From NCBI GenBank assembly GCA_964463245.1, contig CAYXBU010000009.1, forward strand, positions 1-49,733: a DNA stretch of 49,733 nt, written 5' to 3'. Numbering within the stretch: position 1 is the first letter of the stretch; every line of letters begins with the position of its first letter. The position numbers and the translations under genes were made by a program. The notes under the pieces were generated by a model, which was given only the letters and a program-made list of their open reading frames with translations, had not been told where the DNA came from and made no database searches. Positions 31,500 to 39,309 of the stretch are shown piece by piece. This DNA comes from CAMEON01 sp964463245 (GTDB lineage Bacteria; Bacillota; Clostridia; Oscillospirales; CAG-272).

Positions 31500-32624
31500 T
31501 CACGCCGAGAGCGGGATCAGGTTGGTAAGCAGGATCAGCAGACAAACAGCAAATGCCAGCAGCATACCTGCATTGAGTATGACCGTTGAGAACCGATGCC
31601 CGCGCGGCAACCTGTCAGCCCCGCCCCCGAGCTTGACTCGCTTGCGCAGGCAAAGGAGCAGAACCACCGCCGCCAGCATGACTGCCCAAATGGCCAGTGC
31701 GTAGAGCGTGTACACCAGATACTGCGCGGGGTTTTCAAGCAGATGCTCGGTCAGCGCCTCATCACTTTCAAAATGCTCCTTGCCGATCCAATTCTGAAGC
31801 AGAGTAGGCAGGATACCGCCCAAAAAATTGACCAGTGCGTGAAGCCCTACGCACCACCCATAGGAACCACTGCGGGTATACACGTAGGCTAAGAGGAATC
31901 CGATCAAGGTGGTGTAAAACAGCTGGAAGAGGTTCCCGTGGAAAAGGCCGAAGAGGATGCCCGAGAGCAGGATAGACACACCATCCCCCCAGCGGCGGGT
32001 GCGGTCGATGAGCAGCTTGCGGAACAGAAGCTCCTCGCCGAAGGGCGCGATCACGACGGTGCCCAGAAAGGTCATCGGGAGCGGAGTCTCACTGACCATG
32101 GACTCAAGACCGTTTGCATAGTCGTAGCCGGTGAGGCGAGAAAGGCTCTCCATCACGCCGTTGCCGATCAGGCCGCCGATCTGCATGACACCTGCGCCGA
32201 TCACGGCGATGACCAGCCATGTGCCAAGACCAAAGCGGGGCTTGTAAGCGTTTCCGCCACCACGGACACGGTAAGTCTGATTATAGGGAGTTTTTGGCAC
32301 TTGCCTTATGACCAACCACATACAGGGTAACCCCACACCGTAGAGTGAAAGGTCGGTCAGAAGCCACGCATACCACCAAGTTTTGGTAACGGCGGGCGCG
32401 ATAACAGCAAGGAGCAGGGAGAGCACCACGGCGGCACCCTGATATGCCATTGTCAGGACGAAAATGGCCATTCCAATGCGGGAGAAGACCGCCTTATGGG
32501 CGGGCAGATCGGTCAAGAGCACCGACTCACCGACCGAGGGACAGGATGTGGAGGACTTGCCGAAGTAGTAACACCGGCTGTCAAGCTCGGCGGGTATATA
32601 GTCTTGATTATCGGAAGGATTCAT
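31500..32624 (-). CDS. CPBP-family intramembrane metalloprotease
   Basis: A 374-residue polytopic membrane protein of the CPBP (Abi) family related to type II CAAX prenyl endopeptidases. The catalytic motifs are present: EE at residues 197-198 with R202 (APFGEELLFRK), H229 in FGLFHG and H262/N266 in GLHALVNF. About eight hydrophobic helices are seen. The N-terminal 45 residues are cytoplasmic and carry three Cys. The start at 32624 follows AAAGGA by nine bases. It lies between the MreB-like gene and PBP2, the place where mreC and mreD stand in most relatives. Its substrate is unknown; some family members protect against toxins or process prenylated proteins. Confidence 0.92.
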   Translation of the reverse strand: MNPSDNQDYIPAELDSRCYYFGKSSTSCPSVGESVLLTDLPAHKAVFSRIGMAIFVLTMAYQGAAVVLSLLLAVIAPAVTKTWWYAWLLTDLSLYGVGLPCMWLVIRQVPKTPYNQTYRVRGGGNAYKPRFGLGTWLVIAVIGAGVMQIGGLIGNGVMESLSRLTGYDYANGLESMVSETPLPMTFLGTVVIAPFGEELLFRKLLIDRTRRWGDGVSILLSGILFGLFHGNLFQLFYTTLIGFLLAYVYTRSGSYGWCVGLHALVNFLGGILPTLLQNWIGKEHFESDEALTEHLLENPAQYLVYTLYALAIWAVMLAAVVLLLCLRKRVKLGGGADRLPRGHRFSTVILNAGMLLAFAVCLLILLTNLIPLSA

Positions 32625-32660
32625 GAGCGGTTCCTTTCTGTTGGTTCGGGACAGGGCGGA

Positions 32661-33680
32661 TCAGAACAATAGACGGGTGCGAACCCTGATCTCCGAGCCC
32701 CACAAGCGGTTATCCTGAATGATGCGCCCCAAGCCACGGATCACACAATCCGCAGGGTCTCGTGCGATGGTCACCCGCAGACCTGTCTCCTGCGAGATGG
32801 CACGACCAATGCCCGGCAGAGCCGCCGAGCCGCCGCACAGCATGAGGCCACAGCTGTGAATGTCACCGGAGATCTCCGGGGGTACGCCCTCCAAGGTGGT
32901 TAAGATCAGCCGTGCAACGGCGGCCACGCAGGGGTAGATGGCGCGGCTTACATCGTCCGAGGTAACATCCATGACGGCTCCCATACCGGTTCTGGCATGG
33001 CGACCGTAGGCCTTCATGCTCTCGCGCCGCGCACCCGGGAGAGCCGAGCCGACCTCCAGCTTGATCTCCTCGGCCGCTGTATCACCGATCAGAAGCTCGT
33101 GCGTGGAGCGCAGGCGGTTGATAAGTGCCACATCAAAGCGTTCCCCCGCCAGGCGGGAGGATTTGGCACTGATGATGCCGCCCGAGCTGATGACAGCGAC
33201 CTCGCTGACACCGGCTCCGATGCAGACGATCATGCATCCGCGTGGGGAACGTACCCGCAGGCCGGCTCCTACGGCGGCGGCATAGATCGCAGGTATCTGC
33301 CCTACGGCGCGGGCACCTGCCTCAATGACAGCATTCTCGGCCGCCAGCTGTTCCACCTCGGTGATGCCGTACGGCGCGGCCAACAGCACCAATGGGCGGC
33401 GAAAGGTGGTGCGTATCTCGGTATTGGTAAAGTACGCCTCCAGCATGAGCGACGTGACCTGAAAATCCGACACGACACTGTACTTGATGGGGCGGTAAGC
33501 CAATATCTCAGCGGGGGTCTTGCCCAGCATCTTCCGCGCCTCGGCTCCCAAGGCCACGATCTGCTGGCTCTGACCATCTATGGCCGCGGCGGTCGGCTCG
33601 CGCAGGATGACCCCGTGCTCGGATGTCCAGATGCGGGTGTAGGATGTACCCAAATCAAGTCCAATGAAGGAACGCGCCAT
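32661..33680 (-). CDS. mreB: Divergent MreB-like actin-family protein
   Basis: A bacterial-actin homologue, 339 residues. MreB family membership is clear from FIGLDLGTSYTRIW (phosphate-1 motif), REPTAAAIDG, RPIKYSVVSDF, AGERFDVALINRLR, IGDTAAEEIKLEVGSA and the adenosine-motif region LCGGSAALPGIG. Two usually invariant places differ: the EEPxAAAIGA stretch that holds the catalytic Glu reads IPAIYAAAVGA (129-139), and phosphate-2 DIGGGTTEVA reads CIGAGVSEVA (153-162), so Asp, Gly and Thr are replaced by Cys, Ala and Val. The fold and filament surface look kept, but ATP hydrolysis may not be. AAAGGAGG precedes the ATG at 33680. The neighbours maf and PBP2 fit an mre/mrd locus. Confidence 0.9.
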   Translation of the reverse strand: MARSFIGLDLGTSYTRIWTSEHGVILREPTAAAIDGQSQQIVALGAEARKMLGKTPAEILAYRPIKYSVVSDFQVTSLMLEAYFTNTEIRTTFRRPLVLLAAPYGITEVEQLAAENAVIEAGARAVGQIPAIYAAAVGAGLRVRSPRGCMIVCIGAGVSEVAVISSGGIISAKSSRLAGERFDVALINRLRSTHELLIGDTAAEEIKLEVGSALPGARRESMKAYGRHARTGMGAVMDVTSDDVSRAIYPCVAAVARLILTTLEGVPPEISGDIHSCGLMLCGGSAALPGIGRAISQETGLRVTIARDPADCVIRGLGRIIQDNRLWGSEIRVRTRLLF

Positions 33681-33727
33681 AGGATCAGAGACCTCCTTTC
33701 AGTGATTTTTAGAGTGTAAATGTATTA

Positions 33728-34312
33728 TCAGAGAATGATCCCAAAGGAGTCATGCAGGGTCATGATCAGTCGGTGTACCGGCAAGCCGACCACGTTGAAA
33801 TAATCCCCTCGGATGCCGCTGATATAGCGGGAGGCACCGCCCTGGATGGCGTAGGCTCCCGCCTTGCCGAACGGCTCGCCCGTGGCGACATAGGCGGCGA
33901 TATCCGCCTCGGTCAAGGGCGCAAAGCAAACAGCCGTCTCCTCGGCGGCGGTGACGAATTGACCCTGCCACGCAAGCGCAATACCGCTGAACACGCTGTG
34001 GGTACATCCCGACAGCATCCTCAGCATGGCTGTGGCATCGGCCGCGTCCTGCGGCTTGCCCAGGAATCGACCCTTGGCGTACACCAGCGTGTCCGCCGAC
34101 AGGATCAGGGTATCGTCGGTCAAACTGCCGTCCGCCCGCATATCCTCCAGCACAGTGCGGCATTTGCGAGCCGCGATGGAGGAGACCCGTGCGGCAGGAT
34201 CGGTCAGCGAACAGGTCTCGTCGGTCTCGGCGGTACGCAGGGTAAAGGGGATCCCCAGACCCGCCAATATCTCGCGGCGGCGGGGGGATTTGGATGCTAC
34301 GATCAGTTTCAT
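33728..34312 (-). CDS. maf: Maf-family nucleotide pyrophosphatase
   Basis: Hydrolyses non-canonical nucleoside triphosphates (dTTP/UTP-type relatives are common) and has been linked to septum formation. The 194-residue protein shows LIVASKSPRRREIL, ETDE, SADTLVYAKGRFLGKPQD, TGEPFGKAGAYAIQG and GDYFNVVGLPV, in the usual order. The start at 34312 has GGAG nine bases upstream; the longer frame runs through the promoter. It is the first gene of an eight-gene operon and stands next to an mreB-like gene, as in many Firmicutes. Confidence 0.96.
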   Translation of the reverse strand: MKLIVASKSPRRREILAGLGIPFTLRTAETDETCSLTDPAARVSSIAARKCRTVLEDMRADGSLTDDTLILSADTLVYAKGRFLGKPQDAADATAMLRMLSGCTHSVFSGIALAWQGQFVTAAEETAVCFAPLTEADIAAYVATGEPFGKAGAYAIQGGASRYISGIRGDYFNVVGLPVHRLIMTLHDSFGIIL

Positions 34313-34369
34313 AGGTTGTCTCCGGGTCTTGTGGGCAGACCTCTCCATCATGTATATTCTATCTTTGTC

Positions 34370-34398
34370 ATTATAGCACAAAAGTCCTTCCGTGGCAA
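34370..34398 (-). promoter_or_regulatory. Promoter of the maf-mreB-PBP2 operon
   Basis: Minus-strand TTGCCA (34398-34393), 17-base spacer, TATAAT (34375-34370), preceded by TGTGC. The transcript would run from about 34363 to the terminator at 27186-27214. Confidence 0.9.
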
Positions 34399-34453
34399 GG
34401 GATAGACGGGGTCTTTATAAAAAAGTTACACTTGAGACGAGAAACGGGGCGGC

Positions 34454-35488
34454 TCACAGCCACCCCTCATGTGTCTTCTTATATCCCTTGAGCAGGACAT
34501 CGGCATCCCGCAGGAGGCGGTTGGCCTCGGCGCGGCTGTAGACCGTCGCGCCGCTGGCACAGGCGTGGCCGCCGCCGCGATACTGCTCCGCTAAGCCATT
34601 GATCGGAACGAAGCGGGAGCGCAGACGCACCCGTGTCAGCGGCTTACCGCTGTCCTTCCCCTCGGTTCCGGTCATATTGGTCTCGATGAAGGCTACCCAG
34701 ATAAGGCTCCCGCGGATGCAATCCAGCGATGTGACCAACGACCCCGCCGCCTCTCCGCTGATGCCGAATTTTTCCTGCGTGGCAAGGCTGAAGTAGATGG
34801 ACACCACACCATGCTCGGTCATCTTCATGTGGCTATAGACATAGGATTGCAGTCTCAGTTTGGAGATGTCATCCAGATACAGGTTGGCGTACAGACGCTC
34901 GGTGTCGATACCGGTGTCCAGCAGGATAGCGGCGCGACGCAGGGTATCTCCCGTAACCTCGCGGAAGCGGAAACGTCCGCTGTCGGTCACCATGCCAAGG
35001 TAGAGGTACTCCGCCGCCTCCCGGGTCATGGTCAGTCGATCCGCAAAGGTCAGGTAGAAGTCCGCGATCATCTCGCAGGTCGAGGAGAAGTCCGGCTCGA
35101 CCCAGGAAAGGTCACCGTACGGCTCCACCTCGGGGTGGTGATCGATCTTGATCACATATCCGCCCGCTGTTGCCAACGGGTTAGCCAGCCGCCCGACCGT
35201 GGCGCAATCCAGACAGATGACCAAAGCTTTTGCGTAGTCCTCGGGCGGGATCGGCGCATCCTCCTCCCCAGTGAAGGCAAGAGCCTCCGAGCGGTCGCTG
35301 TTGATGACGAGGACGCGCTTTTGCGGGAAGGTCGCGTGCAGGAGTGCGGCCAGCCCCTTGGTGGAGCCGACGGCATCCCCGTCAGGGCGGATGTGGCGGC
35401 TGAGGATGATGGTCTCGGCCGCCTCGATCCTTGCCCATATCGCCTCCCTCTCCTGCATATGGGAGAGGTTCTCTTTTCCGATACCCAT
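34454..35488 (-). CDS. DHH/DHHA1-family phosphoesterase, NrnA-like
   Basis: A bifunctional-oligoribonuclease/pAp-phosphatase-like enzyme of 344 residues. The DHH domain shows RHIRPDGDAVGST, a central CLDCATVGRL Asp, KIDHHPE (the DHH motif) and VTDSGRF; the DHHA1 domain ends with RGGGHACASGA. It likely degrades nanoRNA and 3'-phosphoadenosine phosphate, or dimeric cyclic-nucleotide products, as NrnA does; the exact substrate is inference. The start at 35488 is three bases after the pyk stop and has a weak AAGG-type site; an ATG at 35458 is possible. It is the last gene of the murD-led operon and no terminator is visible after it. Confidence 0.92.
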   Translation of the reverse strand: MGIGKENLSHMQEREAIWARIEAAETIILSRHIRPDGDAVGSTKGLAALLHATFPQKRVLVINSDRSEALAFTGEEDAPIPPEDYAKALVICLDCATVGRLANPLATAGGYVIKIDHHPEVEPYGDLSWVEPDFSSTCEMIADFYLTFADRLTMTREAAEYLYLGMVTDSGRFRFREVTGDTLRRAAILLDTGIDTERLYANLYLDDISKLRLQSYVYSHMKMTEHGVVSIYFSLATQEKFGISGEAAGSLVTSLDCIRGSLIWVAFIETNMTGTEGKDSGKPLTRVRLRSRFVPINGLAEQYRGGGHACASGATVYSRAEANRLLRDADVLLKGYKKTHEGWL

Positions 35489-35491
35489 AGG

Positions 35492-36904
35492 TCAGACCGT
35501 CTCGACCTTGAGCAGGTTGGTATTGCCCGAGGTGCCGTTGATCATGCCGCCGGTCAGGATCAGGCGATCGCCCTTGCTAAGGTCAAAATGACGGATGGCG
35601 GCCTGCTTGGCCTGATAGAACAGCACATCGATGGAGTCATACTGCTCGGACAGCACCGGGGTCACGCCCCAGGAGAGCGCCAGCTTGCGCCAGGTGCGCT
35701 CATTGGTGGTCAGGCCGAGGATATCCACCGGCGAGCGGAAGCGGGAGACCATGCGAGCCGTCATGCCCGAGAGCGAGCAGACCGCAATGACCTTTGCATC
35801 CATGTCGATGGCCAGCCCGCAGGTCGCGTGGGACAGAGCATCCACGGTGTTCTTGATCTTGAACTCCGCCTCGGCGAAGCGCACCGCGTAATTGATGCTC
35901 TTCTCGGCGGTCTCGGCGATGCGAGCCATGGTCTTGACCGACTCCACGGGGTACTTACCCGCCGCCGTTTCACCCGAGAGCATGATGGCACTGGTGCCGT
36001 CGTACACGGCGTTTGCCACATCGGATATTTCAGCACGGGTCGGGCGGGGATTGTGGATCATGGACTCCAGCATCTCGGTCGCGGTGATGACCCGCTTACC
36101 CAGCATACGGCACTTGGTAATGAGCTTTTTTTGGATGGCGGGCAGCTCCTCGAAGGGGATCTCCACGCCCATGTCGCCGCGCGCGACCATGATGCCGTCG
36201 CAGACCGAGCAGATCTCCTCAATGTTGTCCACCCCCGACTGGTTCTCGATCTTGGCGATCAGGTCGACATCCGACCCACCATGCTCCTGCATGAAGCTGC
36301 GGATGTCCATCAAGTCCTGCTTGCAGGAGACGAAGGAACAGGCCACATAGTCGATGCCGTTCTCAATGCCGAACAGGAGGTCGCTCTTATCCTGCTCGTT
36401 GAGGTAGACCTGCTTGAGCACCTTGCCGGGGAAGCTCATGCTCTTGCGGTCGGACAGCTCACCGCCGATAACCACCGTGCACTTGATGTCGGCTCCCTGT
36501 ATCTCCTCAACGCGGAAGTTGAGGAGGCCGTTATTGAGCAGGATGGTGTCACCCGGCTCCAGCTCGCGCGGCAGCTCCTTATAGTTGACCGAGACTCGGG
36601 TCTCGTCTCCGATGATCTCGTCGGTGGTAAAAATATAGCTATCCCCCTCTCGCAGGGTCACCTTCTTGTCGGCAAAGGTCTTGATGCGGTACTCGGGTCC
36701 CTTGGTATCCAGCATGATGGCGATGGGCATTCCCAGTGCCTCCCGCACCTTCTTGACCATCTCGATGCGGCGGCGATGATCCTCGTGTACGCCGTGGGAG
36801 AAGTTTAAGCGTGCCACATTCATGCCGGCACGGCACATGGCGGTCAGGGTCGCCTCATCATCGCAGGCGGGTCCTAACGTGCAAACGATCTTGGTTTTTC
36901 TCAT
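35492..36904 (-). CDS. pyk: Pyruvate kinase
   Basis: Final glycolytic step, PEP plus ADP to pyruvate plus ATP. The 470-residue protein has ARLNFSHG, LDTKGPEYR, the B-domain insertion, AKIENQSG, MVARGDMGVEIP and ATEMLESM, in the standard order. The Glu in TKGPE is the residue associated with potassium dependence, so the enzyme is probably K+-activated. Unlike Bacillus pyruvate kinase it lacks the extra C-terminal PEP-utilising-enzyme domain and has the short, E. coli-like length. The C-terminal domain is somewhat diverged (SIDVLFYQAKQAA). AAAGGA precedes the ATG. It lies between a cysteine desulfurase gene and the DHH gene. Confidence 0.97.
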   Translation of the reverse strand: MRKTKIVCTLGPACDDEATLTAMCRAGMNVARLNFSHGVHEDHRRRIEMVKKVREALGMPIAIMLDTKGPEYRIKTFADKKVTLREGDSYIFTTDEIIGDETRVSVNYKELPRELEPGDTILLNNGLLNFRVEEIQGADIKCTVVIGGELSDRKSMSFPGKVLKQVYLNEQDKSDLLFGIENGIDYVACSFVSCKQDLMDIRSFMQEHGGSDVDLIAKIENQSGVDNIEEICSVCDGIMVARGDMGVEIPFEELPAIQKKLITKCRMLGKRVITATEMLESMIHNPRPTRAEISDVANAVYDGTSAIMLSGETAAGKYPVESVKTMARIAETAEKSINYAVRFAEAEFKIKNTVDALSHATCGLAIDMDAKVIAVCSLSGMTARMVSRFRSPVDILGLTTNERTWRKLALSWGVTPVLSEQYDSIDVLFYQAKQAAIRHFDLSKGDRLILTGGMINGTSGNTNLLKVETV

Positions 36905-36964
36905 GGTTCGATTCCTTTCCGTATTGCGAAAGACTTCGTAAATGGTGAATGGGTACCGCTCCGC

Positions 36965-38146
36965 TCAGCGGCGGATGCGGACTAAGTGGGCTGTCCCTTC
37001 AAGCAGAGCATCGACCAGTGCGGTCGTGTCCTCCTCGGTGTTGAAGGGGGACAGGCTTACCCGCAGGGTGCAGTCGGCCTCAGCGGCTGTCAGCCCGAAG
37101 GCCTTAAGCGATGCACTCGGCTCCTTCCCGTGGGAGGAGCAGGCCGAACCGGAGGAGACATAGATTTCCTTATCCGACAAGTAATTCAGCATGGTCTGGG
37201 ACTTGATGCTCGGCAGGGTCAGGCTCAGTATATGCGGTGCATTCTCCCCCGACGGACGGTTGCACTTGATCTCGCTGTCGACAAGGCGGGCGAGGATGCC
37301 GTCCCGCAGGGAGCGCATCCGCTCGGTGTCAGCCGCAACGTGTTCTCTGCCCCGTGCGGCGGCGGCACCAAAGCCACAGATACCGATCAGGTTCTCGGTA
37401 CCCGAGCGCAGTCCCGCCTCCTGCCCCCCACCGATGAGGTAGGGGCGCAGGGCGCGGGACTTGATGAGTGCGGGGTTGATATAAAGTGCCCCCACCCCCT
37501 TGGGGGCGTGTATCTTGTGACCGCTCAGGGTGATCATGTCGGCTGAAAGGGACTTGACCGTAAAGGGCACCTTGAGAAAGCCCTGCACCGCATCACAATG
37601 GGTCAGCGTTGAGGGGTTCTTAGCCTTGGCGGCGCGGAAGACCCGCTCCACATCAAAGCGCGCCCCTGTCTCATTGTTGACCAGCATCAGGCTGACCAGC
37701 GCGGTAGGGGTCTCCAGTGCTGCTATGGCCGCCTCGGTGTCCAAAACGCCGCCCCGCGTCCCGATCCGTACCACTGAAAAACCCTCTGCTTCCAGACGGC
37801 GGAGCAGGTTTTCTACTGAGGGGTGCTCGCAGTCGGTAGAGATGATCTGTCGCCCCGCTATATGCTTGCCCGAGAGCAGTGTCCCGAGCAGGGCGGTGTT
37901 ACTGGCCTCGGTGCCTGAGGCGGTAAAGATCAACTCCCCGGGGACGGGGCGAGTGACCCCCAACGCGCCTGCGATCTGTCCCCGCGCCCGCTCCAGCAGG
38001 CGATGTGCCGCTTGTCCGGCGGCGTGGAGGGAGGAGGGATTGCCAAAGCAGTCCATGGCCTCCTCCATAGCAGCTCGTGCCTCAGTGCAGAGGGGGGTAG
38101 TCGCGCTGTTGTCAAGATAGTGCATATGTGTCTCGTGAGTGCTCAC
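36965..38146 (-). CDS. Cysteine desulfurase, NifS/IscS-like
   Basis: A PLP enzyme that takes sulfur from cysteine for Fe-S clusters or thio-modified tRNA. Visible motifs are MHYLDNSATTPL at the N-terminus, FTASGTEASN, STDCEHPSV, LVNNETG, HCDAVQGF, the PLP-lysine stretch SGHKIHAPKG and the active-site Cys in SSGSACSS. About 393 residues, normal for the family. The start is uncertain: GTG at 38146 has GGGAG nine bases upstream; GTG at 38155 overlaps the upstream stop; ATG at 38125 is where homology begins. No iscU or mnmA neighbour is present, so the sulfur acceptor is unknown. Confidence 0.93.
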   Translation of the reverse strand: MSTHETHMHYLDNSATTPLCTEARAAMEEAMDCFGNPSSLHAAGQAAHRLLERARGQIAGALGVTRPVPGELIFTASGTEASNTALLGTLLSGKHIAGRQIISTDCEHPSVENLLRRLEAEGFSVVRIGTRGGVLDTEAAIAALETPTALVSLMLVNNETGARFDVERVFRAAKAKNPSTLTHCDAVQGFLKVPFTVKSLSADMITLSGHKIHAPKGVGALYINPALIKSRALRPYLIGGGQEAGLRSGTENLIGICGFGAAAARGREHVAADTERMRSLRDGILARLVDSEIKCNRPSGENAPHILSLTLPSIKSQTMLNYLSDKEIYVSSGSACSSHGKEPSASLKAFGLTAAEADCTLRVSLSPFNTEEDTTALVDALLEGTAHLVRIRR

Positions 38147-38151
38147 GTTGC

Positions 38152-39288
38152 TCACTCTCCCTTGAAGGGGGAGCGGAACACCACCGCCGCCTGCATGGCA
38201 TCCACCTCGGCAAGGTGGCTGTCAAAGTGCTCCTCCAGCGCGGTATAGGTCAGGACATAGATGGAGGTCGCGTAGACACAGATGGCCTGTCGGGTCTTAT
38301 AGGTGTTCCCGCCCAGGGTATAGGTGTAGGTGTAGAGCTTGGCGTTTCGATCGCCGAGCTTCCCTGCCTCGCCGCCCGGCTCGCCGTTCTCGTCTGCCGA
38401 CAGGAGCGTAAAGGCGGGGAGGTTGTTCTTGTACTGCTGATCACACATATCCGTCCAGTAGTTGTCCACGCTGTAGCCGTCGAACTCCGGCATATAGGTC
38501 AGCATGGAGACGTTGGAGCGGGAGCCGTCGTTCTCCTGTGTCCAGACAAGGTTGGCACCGTTCTCGCCGTCGGTCTCCCATGCCGTCGGTGCGAAGAAGC
38601 GAAAGGCGACCCCGTCCGTGGAGATCAGCTTCATGCCCTCGGGAGCTTTTACATCATCCGGCACCGCGCGGGTGTCGGCATCGCCCTCATACGGCTCACT
38701 GTCAAAGCGGATATGATCCTGTATCTCACCGGCCATATCCGACAGAGTGCCCCCTTCCTCATCGACCTCGGTCTCAAAGGCCTCAGGGGTCGCACTGAAG
38801 GAGAAGAGGTAAAACCGCCCCTCGACCTTGCAGAGCACCTGACGGAATTGATAGGTGACACCATCCACCTTGGCGGAATAGGACAGGCGGACGGCGCGGA
38901 AGCCGTCGATCTGCACCTCGATGGGCGCATCCACCGTCTTATATTCATAAAGAGCCGATATCTCCTCCACATGGTGGTTCATAAAGCCGTCCAGTGTCGG
39001 CTCGGTCACGGGGGTGCCATCCTCGTTGGTCGGCGCATAGGGCATCTGCTTCATGGAGACGGTGGCGAACTGTCCGTTCCCCATGTTCAGGGTCGCCCCC
39101 GAAATGCCGCTTGCGGTGGTAACAGACCAGCTCAACGGCACGAACAGCCGGAAGTACTCTCCCGCACAGGTCGCGTACTGATACCCGTCCGGGACCTCAC
39201 TGCTCTCCGAGCAGGCGGGCAGTGAAGTAAGGAGCAGAAGGACGGTCAAAAGTGCCGCCGCGTATTTGAAAAATCCTTTCATGGACAT
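38152..39288 (-). CDS. Lipoprotein with two copies of a PsbP/DUF1795-like domain
   Basis: A 378-residue exported lipoprotein: hydrophobic signal AAALLTVLLLLTSL, lipobox LPAC, lipidated Cys near residue 26. Two related domains follow, each starting with an FRLFVPLSW or FRFFAPTAW stretch and containing a VSMKQMPY or VSMLTYMP strand, separated by a 30-residue linker around residue 200. The pattern resembles DUF1795/PsbP-like folds, though the match is by eye. Function unknown; related proteins are often extracellular binding modules. The start at 39288 has AAAGGG seven bases upstream; ATG two codons later is possible. It lies in a metabolic operon between the PLP-enzyme and desulfurase genes. 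Confidence 0.82.
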   Translation of the reverse strand: MSMKGFFKYAAALLTVLLLLTSLPACSESSEVPDGYQYATCAGEYFRLFVPLSWSVTTASGISGATLNMGNGQFATVSMKQMPYAPTNEDGTPVTEPTLDGFMNHHVEEISALYEYKTVDAPIEVQIDGFRAVRLSYSAKVDGVTYQFRQVLCKVEGRFYLFSFSATPEAFETEVDEEGGTLSDMAGEIQDHIRFDSEPYEGDADTRAVPDDVKAPEGMKLISTDGVAFRFFAPTAWETDGENGANLVWTQENDGSRSNVSMLTYMPEFDGYSVDNYWTDMCDQQYKNNLPAFTLLSADENGEPGGEAGKLGDRNAKLYTYTYTLGGNTYKTRQAICVYATSIYVLTYTALEEHFDSHLAEVDAMQAAVVFRSPFKGE

Positions 39289-39309
39289 GGTATACCCTTT
39301 CTTACTTGG

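Noticed and set aside
34811..36808. 665-codon plus-strand open frame opposite pyk and the DHH gene
   Set aside because: Both minus-strand genes are complete and recognisable; the antisense frame spans two genes and has no motif or ribosome site.
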